64,000 nt of DNA from Kryptolebias marmoratus (Eukaryota > Chordata > Actinopteri > Cyprinodontiformes > Rivulidae): contig NC_051452.1 of NCBI RefSeq assembly GCF_001649575.2, positions 3,035,127 through 3,099,126 on the forward strand. Direction: 5' to 3'. Positions 55,076 to 64,000 of this stretch are shown one piece after another (the stretch's first letter is position 1; every line of letters begins with the position of its first letter). Position numbers and translations under genes: made by a program. The notes below the pieces were generated by a model, which worked only from the letters and a program-made list of their open reading frames with translations, had not been told where the DNA came from and ran no database searches.

Positions 55076-56100
55076 TGCGCCTTGAGATCCTGACCATGAA
55101 TACTTGATCAAAAATTCAATGTTTGACCTAATCTTCTTATAGAAACAAGCATTTTGGTAAAGCTGATATTTGGATTTAAAGCAAACGGATGTTGACACTG
55201 AAATTTACTGGAGCGAACAGTCATGCTCCTGCATTCAGCCAAATCTCTGACAATATCTAAGCCCTCATTTAGCAAAACATTCTGCAGACGCTTACATTTT
55301 AAATTGTATATTTATATCATAATTGCTTCAATTTTTTCATTTGAATCTGATGCTACTTGGTGATTAAACTTATTTTCAAGCTGACAACTCAAATATTCAC
55401 AAAGGAAACAAAGTTTAACGGTAGCTTGCTGCACTTTCTTACATCCAGCTGCATTGTCCATGCTGTACGTGTTTTAATTCTTTTAGTCAGAATTAACATT
55501 TCAGTTATTCAGACAGCCATTTTCCCTATTTGCATCCATCGTTTCAGACATCTTAAATGTCAACTTTTCCAGGACAAATGGCAAAACTTGGGGTTTTCAC
55601 CTCTATGTAATCACAAGATGTTTTAATAGATTCTTGTTAAAATATATATCTCACTTTTATCATTTCAGAAACATTAAAAAACATAAAAACATTTCAGTTA
55701 TAGTATAGCATAATTTTTAAAATCCTTAATGAAAAAATCAATTTAACCAGTAAAAATGTCTTAACTGATATTCACCATTCACATTAAAACTAGTTAAAAT
55801 AGAATTTAAGACACCAGTAATTGGAATAATCACTTAAGGCAATAATTACGAATATCTTATAATACTTTGGAAATCTTTAAGAGTTTGATAAGAGTGTGTT
55901 TCAACATAAAACAGTGGAAATGAATATAAGTCCATTGTATTTATATTTAAAATTTTAGTTTTGTCTTGTGAGAATTTATTTCAAGTTACACATATGGATA
56001 TTAGGAACTGTATTATATAATACAACGGCCTGCCATACTAGCGTGGGCGGGAACGTTGCCCATCTAGTTTGCATATTGGGCGCGTGCACTACGCTTGCTG
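55076..56100. other. Intergenic AT-rich spacer
   Basis: No gene, exon or clear repeat between frmpd3 and the unknown gene. Confidence 0.5.
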
Positions 56101-56474
56101 GGGGAAGTTAGCCAATCAGGTCCACGCATGCAGCAAAACCACACCCGCGCGGCAACTGGTGTCGCGCGCCCCTTGAAAAAAAAAAGCATTGTTCAGCCAG
56201 AGAAAAGTTGTATGTTTTCAGTTTGTCTTGTCTCTGGAGGAGTTTCGTGAACGCGTTTAATGTTTTATTTAATTTTTCTTTTTTATTTATCTGTTTATGT
56301 CGAGAGGAAGCCATCACCGAGGGAGCTGCGGGCTGTGGAGTTCTCCAAACAAAAAAGCTAACTTGTTGAGGTGGAAGGAGAAATTTGTAAAACACCCCCC
56401 GTTGGGGGTTTAAAGTTCAGGCTAATAGTTGCTAATATAGCAGGTAGTTAGCTTAATTTATGAGTTTGGTAACA
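56101..56474 (+). promoter_or_regulatory. Candidate promoter and 5' UTR of the unknown gene
   Basis: Contains a CCAAT box (56112-56116) and locally raised CpG around 56040-56170 in otherwise AT-rich sequence. No TATA box is evident. The transcription start is not determined. Confidence 0.4.
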
Positions 56475-56541
56475 ATGGCAGCCCTGTGTCAGCCTCGACG
56501 TGTGCTGGTGGAAATACCTGCTCCACAGCCCAAAATTGCAG
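56475..56541 (+). CDS. Unknown gene, coding exon 1
   Basis: Encodes MAALCQPRRVLVEIPAPQPK then IA, donor G|GTGAGT, phase 1. Confidence 0.75.
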
Positions 56542-59500
56542 GTGAGTCTTGTTGTTTTTTGTTTTATTTTTCTTTTAATTACGCTCTCCACGCCGTAAGC
56601 TTCATGCTGTGCTATTATGCTAACGTTATCAGAATGCGCGCGCTCCGTTGCTAACGAGCCGTTATCAGATAACGTAAATAAAATATAAAATTGTTTGCCA
56701 CATGTTTTAAACTATATATTTAAACTGAGTTTATTAGCTTTAGAAGAGCAGCAACTTAAAGCATGAAAATATTAGAAGCTGCTGTGTTTGAGAGTTTACA
56801 GTTATGTTTTTATCTTGTTTTTGTTTTGCAGCTCAAATGAGAAGAAACTATTTGGAAGTCCTCAGTGCTCGTTTAGCCCCGTCTCCTCTTTTAAGAGCCA
56901 GAAACCCTCACACCAAGCGTGCTCACTCCTGTAAGTATCAAAAACCTGCAAAACTAACATCACTGAAGCCATAAGAAGCATTTCAGCCTCTCAGTACTGA
57001 CGTGTTTTGCACCTCTTTTACTCCATATTTAACTTTGTTATAGAAGCTTGTAGCTGTCTTTTACATTTCACCCATAGCTTTGTATCTCTTATATGATTAA
57101 ATCACCAAAAAGAGGGTCAAGTCCGGTGATCTCCTGACTCTTGAGTCTATTCAGAAGGCCTAAGTGAACAAAATGGGGCCTGTTTTTCTTTCCTCGTTCG
57201 TATTAAAATACCCCAAGTTTTAGAATCTCTTTGGCTTTTGTTTAAAAAGTACATAGTTAAACGAGTTATCATCGCTCCCTTTAGTTTATTGAAGCTGGAG
57301 CCCCAATAATAATAATTAGAAATGCATCAGATAACCCTGTTCTGACCTGTCAGTCAATACCATTTTAAACGATTCCTGATTTCCTTCTGAAAAACTACAT
57401 ATAAATATTAAAGAAGTTCAGGTTTGCTACTCCGACTCTCCCTGGAAATCTGAGAATAAAAATATTTAGGATGCTAACATAAAGTTGTTTGTATAAATCG
57501 TTTATCAGGTGAAAAGTCGGTCCTTCGTCTGTGTTGTCCAAACCTGCTGTACTCTCAAAAAGTCCCTCTGATTTGTTTTTAAATTCTTGCCAAACGTATT
57601 CGCCCCGATCCAGTCATTCGTGTTTAACCCGATCGCGTTCTTTCCGCTCACAGTGGACTTGTCGATCGATGGGATCTGGAGAGAGGGGATCGAGGACCAG
57701 TGTGGAAAGACGGACGATCACCAAGCCCCGCTTTCCAAACAGCAGCTCGTTCAGCTGATCCGATCCGTCATCTTGATAGAAAAGGTACTCGTCTTGTTTT
57801 CATAGTCCCGCCGTGTTTGGACCCAACCTGAGGCGGCGTCGCTTGTAACACGATGCGCTGCTGCTTCTGTAGAGCCACGAGCCGAGGATCATGGCGTCAG
57901 ACCTGAAGTTCCTACAGGAGGACCTGCAGCTTCAGAAGGCAAATGTGTACAGGTCCATACCGTACTCGCGGTTTGGCTCCAACAGGGATGCTCACTGTTA
58001 CAGGAAGGCCTATCCTCACCTGGTGGCGTTCAAAGTAAGTGTTACAGGCTGGATCATTTAATTAGCACCTTAAGGCCAGTCACAGAGATTAAACCCAGCT
58101 CCGTAGGATACCGCCGTGTGGTGCTAATGTCTTCCTCTCCCTCAGGTTTCGTGTCGGGAGTGGGGCCAAGTTCTCCTGGGGAACAAGGAGTGGGACGCCG
58201 TGCTGGAGCACTCCCTGATGGCGTGGCGCTACACCAGCGAGCTGCCGCAGTGGGACACGGCGAGCCACAACGCGCTGCGAGAGCAGTGCTACGGCGTTCT
58301 GGCCGCGCACAGCCTCGCCGCCCTCCAGCACTACCGGCCCGAAGCGGTCAGGGTGCGCGAACTCCTCAGGAGGTAACTGCTGCAACACGACATAAGTTTC
58401 CTTTTTTAAAATTTTAATCCCAAGCTAAAGGACCATAGGGCAAGCCAGATTCCTGCGTATTTGAGAAACCAGTGCTTACAAACTGCGTTTAAGGCATTTC
58501 CTGTCGGAGCCAGTCAGGCTTAAGTCAACTTCTCTGCTGATGAGTTGGCAGCCAGTTGCCGACTTGAATAACCAGCTGAAAGAAAGCGACACGAACGTCC
58601 TACTGGAGTTCCATGTTGCTGCCTCCAGAGTGTAAGTTTGCACATCTTTTTAGGCATTTAGCTCAGCTGTTTGTCTTTCTTCATCGCTCTCTGGACTAAA
58701 AAAAGATGCTCGAATTATTTCTGCTTTTAAAGTACAGCTATGTTGTTTAATCTCACACGGCAGCTAAAGTTCATACTAAGGTTGGGACAAATATACCCAC
58801 CTCCCGCTCCACCCTCCCCCGTGTGCCACCAAGTGCAGCGTCGATTTATTCACTCGAACCTACAACAGAAAGAAAGAGGAGCGTATGTTCAGAAAACACA
58901 TTTATTTGAACAATAACCACAAACGAAATAAATGACTATTTCAAAAAATAAAATGATACTTCTCCTATTGGGTGACTGGAGTTTAAATTGATTGGATAAG
59001 AAAAGCACGGACAGGGCCTTGCAAGACATTAAAAAAAATGCCGTCTAATACGGCGTTTATTTTTGGTCTTTGAACGACTTTTTTTAATGCCGTCACGTGT
59101 TTAAAACAAAAAAAAAAAGCAGCGTTCAATGACTGAAGTAAAACGTTGTAATTTTCGGCGTTCAGAAAGCTGTCACACAACGTTTCGAATGGGTTTTCCG
59201 CCGCATTTTATGGCGTCCCGAGCCAAAATCCAGCGTTTTTTTGCGTGACATTTGAGCCAGACACGTGGTAAAAGTGGCGACGTATGGCCTCGCGTGGCTC
59301 ACCATTGACAACATTACCAGCGGTGCTAAAGACGCGTTCCGAAGGTGTGCTTGTGGCCGGCATGCACAGATATTTTCCGCCATTTGAGATGACAAAAAAT
59401 TTCTACATATCGCCCAACTTTAGTTCATACACCCTGAGCATAGATGCTTTTGTTGTCAGGGTTATTGTCCCAGGAAGCCGAAATGAAGCGTTTTTAAACT

Positions 59501-59635
59501 AACGGGCCACTTGTTTGTGTTCCTGTCTCCAGGTTTAAGAGGGCTCAGCTGCAGAGCCAGGCTGTCGCTCCCTGCGTCCAGGAGTTGCACAGGATCGTGG
59601 GCTGCGCTGATGATTTTCCTTCAGATACAAAGTGA
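56475..59635 (+). CDS. Unrecognised conserved-looking 300-residue protein (7 coding exons)
   Basis: Joined exons: 56475-56541, 56832-56930, 57654-57784, 57873-58034, 58146-58372, 58518-58631, 59533-59635. All junctions are GT/AG and in phase, ending at TGA. The ATG at 56475 has A at -3 and G at +4. An in-frame ATG at 56460 (T at -3) would add five residues (305). I do not recognise the family. The protein looks soluble: no signal peptide or membrane span. It is helix-rich and has many Trp, Arg and Gln, for example KQQLVQLIRSVILIEK, MASDLKFLQEDLQLQKANVY and MAWRYTSELPQWDT. Exon codon use is GC-rich, unlike the AT-rich introns. The compact exon structure, strong splice sites and a downstream poly(A) signal argue for a real gene. 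Exon 6 (38 codons, phase 2 at both ends) could be skipped in frame. Confidence 0.8.
56832..56930 (+). CDS. Unknown gene, coding exon 2
   Basis: Acceptor tgttttgcag. Encodes AQMRRNYLEVLSARLAPSP and an Arg/His-rich tail. Donor T|GTAAGT, phase 1. Confidence 0.78.
57654..57784 (+). CDS. Unknown gene, coding exon 3
   Basis: Acceptor ccgctcacag. Encodes LDLSIDGIWREGIEDQCGK and KQQLVQLIRSVILIEK. Donor AAG|GTACTC, phase 0. Confidence 0.82.
57873..58034 (+). CDS. Unknown gene, coding exon 4
   Basis: 54 codons: SHEPRIMASDLKFLQEDLQ, YSRFGSNRDAHCYRKAYPHL. Donor AAA|GTAAGT. The intron before it is only 88 nt. Confidence 0.85.
58146..58372 (+). CDS. Unknown gene, coding exon 5
   Basis: The largest exon, 75 codons plus 2 nt: SCREWGQVLLGNKEWDAVLE, SHNALREQCYGVLAAHSLAA. 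Strongly GC-biased. Donor AG|GTAACT. Confidence 0.85.
58518..58631 (+). CDS. Unknown gene, coding exon 6 (possibly skipped)
   Basis: 114 nt, phase 2 to phase 2, encoding WQPVADLNNQLKESDTNVLL then EFHVAASRV, with donor AGAGT|GTAAGT. The acceptor gtcag has a poor pyrimidine tract, so the left edge is less sure. Confidence 0.65.
58775..59400 (-). pseudogene. hAT transposase C-terminal remnant, antisense in the last intron
   Basis: The minus strand at about 59285-59370 reads MPATSTPSERVFSTAGNVV, the signature of the hAT dimerisation domain. Downstream on that strand the frame degenerates after about 30 codons. Limits are approximate. Confidence 0.65.
59533..59635 (+). CDS. Unknown gene, terminal coding exon 7
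   Basis: Acceptor tcctgtctccag. Encodes FKRAQLQSQAVAPCVQELHR, then an acidic end finishing DTK and TGA. Confidence 0.8.
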
Positions 59636-60130
59636 TCGAACAATCCAGCCTCGGCTGCTGGTTTCCGTTCGTAGAAAAGTGAAAGGCCAAAAGACATTTT
59701 CTTTTTTGCGTTGTCTGAAAAATCCACTACAGTATTCTTCTGCAAAGTTAACTAGAAGTGCACTTGGAAGCCTCTCCAGCAGCTTCCAGTGAAACTCTGA
59801 AATGTTGCTAACAGACATGTTGGAACGCAGCAGCTCACTTAAAACCAACTTTGAATTGGCAGCTGGGGGGCGGACATGTTTTTAACCACATTTAGACGGT
59901 ACACCTCCGAGCTTTAACCAATTCTCGTGAAGCTCTTTTCAAGGAGAATTCACATCCGGAGAATTTCCAGCAGCAATATGTTTAAGAATATGTATATTTT
60001 TAGAAACTTAGTGTTGTTTGCTTAGACAGCTGAGAGAGAACAAAAAAAAAAATGAAATGGCCTTGCTTATTTTGTGTCTGTAAATACAGTGCGTATTGTT
60101 CAGAATACTTGAATTTTTTGTCTCGGATCA

Positions 60131-60166
<36 letters not shown>

Positions 60167-60270
60167 GACCTTTATATTGCACTGTCGCTGTTTTGTCCTG
60201 AAAACTTGAACTTTTTTTTAGGTTAAAGAGATGCTAATTTAAATAAAGTTGACCTGAACTGCAAAAAAAA
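59636..60270 (+). other. 3' UTR of the unknown gene, AATAAA at 60242-60247
   Basis: Non-coding and AT-rich, with a (TA)n tract at about 60138-60160 and an AATAAA hexamer followed within 20 nt by an A-rich run. Confidence 0.55.
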
Positions 60271-60333
60271 AGAAAAAGAAGCTTGTCTGTTTTACAGCGT
60301 GTAGCTTTAGTCTTTCACACCTTCCCTCCACAG

Positions 60334-60359
60334 AGGAGCGGCTCAAAGGTTCAGATCAG
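60334..60359 (+). CDS. Possible 26-nt microexon of a downstream gene
   Basis: Bounded by a strong acceptor (cttccctccacag) and a donor GTGAGT. In one frame it reads RSGSKVQI plus two bases. It joins in frame to the similar segment at 61882-61911. Only splice-site quality and phase support it. Confidence 0.3.
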
Positions 60360-60579
60360 GTGAGTTTGAGTTGGTTTTGTATCCTAATAAAACTTCTGCT
60401 TCATTTAAGCAAGTTATTTCCAGAAAGGTTTGATTGAAAGAGAAATATATGTAACTACTGTAATGTATATTCATAATTGCCTTTTGCTAAACCTTGAGAC
60501 GTATAGATTTAAGCCTTTTTAAGATCCTTCCACAGTAAATGGTTCAAGGTTTGGTTTTCCCTGCTATGTTCTGATTGTA

Positions 60580-60593
60580 CCACTAGGTGGAGC
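60580..60593 (+). promoter_or_regulatory. CTCF-like motif
   Basis: CCACTAGGTGGAGC is a close match to the CTCF core (CCASYAGRKGGCRS). It lies in a short CpG-richer block downstream of the unknown gene. Confidence 0.45.
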
Positions 60594-61881
60594 CCTCGCA
60601 GCACCGTTTTTGTCCTCCCCTGGAGTCGGGTCCTGTCACGAGCGGAACAGCTGTTGCCATGGCGCTCCGTAGATCTGCGATTAAACAATTTCTGAACGCC
60701 ATTTAAGGTTAATAAACGAGGAGCTGAGAGGCTGCGGGCCGATAAGGAGACCTCCTGCGGTAGGAACCTTTTTTTTAAACCCTCAGTATTATTACAGACA
60801 CTTGTTTCCATGGCGCTGCACGTATGAAATTCTTAATAATAAGTGTATAGGGTCTCTGAAGTGTGTCAGCCCACTCGTATTGTTTTAATTTGTCACCTGT
60901 ACGCTTCATCTGAATGCAGTGGGCTCATAATGACAGGGAAGCACCTCAGCTTGACCTTCGTGACGTTAGAGAAGGCAGTTTAAATTTATAACTGTTTAAA
61001 ACTTTGAATTAGTATTCAATCATCGGAGTTCTCATTTGACTTGAGTTTTTGTAAATGCCTTAAGATCAGATCGGAATTGTCAAATTTCTTAAAATTATAA
61101 CCTAAATAGAAATGGCTTCTATGTCAACTGGAGCCAAATGTTCATGATCTATTGTTTCCACCTCCGTCTGAGGCTAATATAAGCCTGTAAAACGATTTTC
61201 TGTAACCTAATTAGAGATTTATTTTCACTAACCGGCAGTAATTAGCTTTTTTGAGCGACTGGAAAATGTACACAAAGGGCGCATATTTTAAGAGTCACAG
61301 ATGTCTGGGTTTTAAACTTCCAGATACTTTGTGTAAAGTTCAGTTACGTGAAGTATTTCAGTGGGTTACGTCGATGTCGTTGGAAGTAACATTGTTTTAG
61401 TTCGATCAGTTGATAGATTTTAAAGCTGAAATAGACGAGCAAATTCAGGCTCCGTCTGCTACAAGGTGGAACCTTTTCAAAATAAAGGTTTTCCTAATGC
61501 GTTTAATTCCAAACGCCGACCAAATTTTCGATTTGTAAAACCTGATTTCTTCTGTGTGGAAATGTTTTAATGACCTCGACACCAAATGTCCTCAAGTCGT
61601 CCGTTTAAAGCAAGAACGCCTCGAAAACACGCAGGACTTATTACCTTTTTCTTCTTAAATGTCTGCCTTGATCTCGTCACAATTAACCTTCACTTGTGTG
61701 CTGAGAAGGTTAAATATTAGGCGGTAATGGTGGACAAGTTAGTCCAGTTTTAGGAAAATCTTAAAAGTTTAAAATCTTTCTGTTTTGATGTGTTTGGGAT
61801 GTCCATTTGCTTGTGAGACAAGGGTATTTTTTAATTTTTTGGGCTTGTCTGAACTGAAATTTGCGGTTCGATCATCCTCAG

Positions 61882-61911
61882 GCCGGCCGACGACGGAGCG
61901 GTTTACACCAG
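61882..61911 (+). CDS. Possible 30-nt microexon of a downstream gene
   Basis: Acceptor atcctcag and donor GTGAGT surround 30 nt. Joined to 60334-60359 it reads RPADDGAVYT plus two bases. No further exon was found before the window end. Confidence 0.3.
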
Positions 61912-62655
61912 GTGAGTGCAATCAGCTGTAATTAACGAGCCGGGCGACCTCCAGATCCAGCATCGTTAGACAAGGACTTACAGGAGGTGGTCTGGACTGG
62001 AAACTGTCCAAATCTGGATCATTTGCATTTATTTACGTCCATCTGAATTCGGTTATAGACGGTTTGAACATCACATTTGCACACGTCACGACAGGAAATG
62101 CAGTTACCCAAATGTTCCCCTACCAGGAGGGATTTTCTTTCATATTGGAGGTAACTTCCTGCTATTTGAAGCTGTGTAACTGTGTGCAAAAAGCTGATTT
62201 CGACGCATTTTAACTTTTGATCCACTTAAAAGCGCAGACGTTATTTACAGCTCGTCATATTTCAAGGTTTCTGGAAGATCTCGGTTCTCTAAACTTCTCT
62301 AAACTTCTCGGGGAGCCCTCCGTGGACGCTTCCTGAGCTCGGCTCCTTTCTGTCGTTGGGCCAAAGGTTTGCCTTGCAAGGAAAGCAAAGATCTGAGCCG
62401 ATTTACAACCAACAGGACTGTCCTGCTGTCTTTAAAAACATTTGAAATGCTAAAAATAGGACCGTATCTTTATGTTTTACTAATACTGAACTGGGAACAT
62501 GATGCCATCCAAGTTCTCTTTTTTGTTTCCCCCCAAGGAAGGTCTCACTTATTTCAGTGCCAACATAACATGATCCTTTGTAGTAAAAGAATCGGGATTG
62601 CTAAACACTACACTACAAAAACTTAAAATCTCTGTCCGGGCGAGAAGCAGAATCT

Positions 62656-62669
62656 CCAGCAGGGGGCAG
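62656..62669 (+). promoter_or_regulatory. CTCF-like motif (strong match)
   Basis: CCAGCAGGGGGCAG matches the CTCF core at every position and has the same orientation as the motif at 60580. Confidence 0.55.
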
Positions 62670-62964
62670 TCACTTTAAAAAACAGATTTAATTAAAATCA
62701 GAAACAGTTTGAATCTGTGAGAGAGATGAGTTTGTTCTGCAAAAATAGGAAATCTTTTTTTTAATCAAAGCAACTTATCAGTTTTGATTCCCATGTTTAG
62801 TATTTAATTGCACCAGTTGTTACGGTGGTGTTGATTGGTCATTAGTCATTTTGCAAGAAAAGGGTGTCAAATATGTGGTCTGTGGTCCTGTTGGAGCACA
62901 CCGAGGCCTGTAAGTCACCGGGCTGCGACTGTTGGAGACTAACCGCAGAAACGTTCGTCTCGTT

Positions 62965-63040
62965 TGTCTCCCTGTGATGGACTTTCGACCTGTCCAGGGT
63001 GTCCCCCCCCCCTGCCAAGAAAAGAAGAAGGATAAATGGA
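62965..63040 (+). repeat. Dispersed repeat tail fragment
   Basis: CCTGTGATGGACTTTCGACC, a C-run and GGATAAATGGATGG resemble the end of the same common repeat as 7379-7438. Confidence 0.5.
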
Positions 63041-64000
63041 TGGAGTTGCAGGACCTCGCTCGGGTGTCGCTGGAGTTTTGGACGCGTTTATAAAAAATTT
63101 GGCGCCATAAACCGTCTCTGAAAACAGTCCAGTCGTCGTCCTCAAACTGACTGGCTGGAGACAAAAAAAAATAATAATAATTTCTTTTTAGATTTGTTTT
63201 TTTCTCCAGTCGAGACTCCGAGTTCACCAGCTGGCGATTGGCCGGTTTATTTGGACCCGTGAACAAGCATTTTAATCTGACTACTTCCTTTTAATCAAGT
63301 CCCGCTTCCTCGAATCTCAACAGCGTCTCGACTTCACGCGTCTCCTCCGCCGGGGCTGAAGTTCGGGTCGTCGAAATCTCAAGATGGAGCGAGCGAATGT
63401 AATCAGCTGTACTTCAAAGCACTTAGATTACCTCGAATTTTTATTTTACTGCTTTTTTTCAGGTCTTTTTGGAGTCAAGTGATTATATTTTCCAAATGAA
63501 ACGTCCACCGGCCAGTATTTGTTACGAGCATTTGGAGTTTTTTTTATAAAACAGGCCAGTTGGGATCTGGATCTGCGGCGCACCGTTCGTAGATTTGATT
63601 TCTGTCTTAGAACCTGCACAGCTCAGGGGTGGACGGGAAAACTAACCCTAAAAAGTTGCGTTTGAGCCAGAAACTGGGTCGAGGGGATATTTACGTGACC
63701 CAACAAAGCGCCTTCCGACGACTGACCGAAGAGGCCCCTAAGGTCTCCGGAAGCAGGCGCTCATGAATAAAAAGGCTGCTGTTTTTTTACGAGGCGCTCC
63801 GATGTTTCGCTTTCGCTCCCTCGGACAGAGCTGTCGGCGCATCGCTTCAATTTTTCTTTACTTTTTTCACCTCCTGTTGTTGTCCCGATGACAGCCCTTT
63901 CAGAAATATTCCATTTTCTTGTCACATGCAATTATTTTTCTGCCGCGCTGGTCAGCGAGAAGCTTTTGTTTTGCGCCACGAGACCAACTAATGGGATGCA
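63041..64000. other. Intergenic, nothing recognised
   Basis: No exon, RNA gene or clear repeat seen up to the window end. Confidence 0.45.

Larger units (their letters stand above)
60271..62964. other. Downstream intergenic region
   Basis: Apart from the two CTCF-like motifs and the two microexon candidates, no gene is recognised. A CpG-richer block at 60580-60770 ends in CTGCG|GTAGGA and could be a non-coding first exon. Confidence 0.4.

Overview
This is a vertebrate, almost certainly teleost fish, nuclear window. It holds long introns with GT/AG junctions and many short non-autonomous DNA transposons with 8-bp target duplications of the hAT type. It also has LINE tails ending in (CCAT)n, (AC)n arrays, four assembly gaps written as N, and no prokaryotic gene organisation. 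All genes found are on the + strand.

Layout. 1-10.6 kb is intergenic: unrecognised sequence, a 33-bp minisatellite around an 800-N gap, and a short transposon nested in an older repeat. A GC-rich, TATA-bearing promoter at about 10.6-11.3 kb leads into one large gene at 11.28-54.2 kb. I could join its 16 coding exons frame by frame into a 1,936-residue FERM and PDZ domain protein of the FRMPD3/FRMPD4 family, best called frmpd3. Intron 1 (20 kb) and introns 2, 7 and 8 carry most of the mobile elements. The last exon alone encodes about 1,100 residues. A LINE 3' fragment follows at 54.4-55.1 kb.

A second, compact gene of seven coding exons (56.48-59.64 kb, poly(A) signal near 60.24 kb) encodes a 300-residue protein that I do not recognise. 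Its last intron holds an antisense hAT transposase remnant. The final 3.7 kb has two good CTCF-like motifs and two tiny exon-like segments that join in frame, perhaps the start of another gene.

Functionally, the FRMPD protein is a scaffold of the cell cortex or synapse: PDZ and FERM modules plus long disordered, acidic and proline-rich stretches. The second gene has no visible link to it. I found no convincing new biological system. The most unusual items are nested transposons with readable target duplications, a hAT element that keeps a promoter and a coding first exon, a possible intronic poly(A) isoform of frmpd3, and a WW-like module whose second half is missing.
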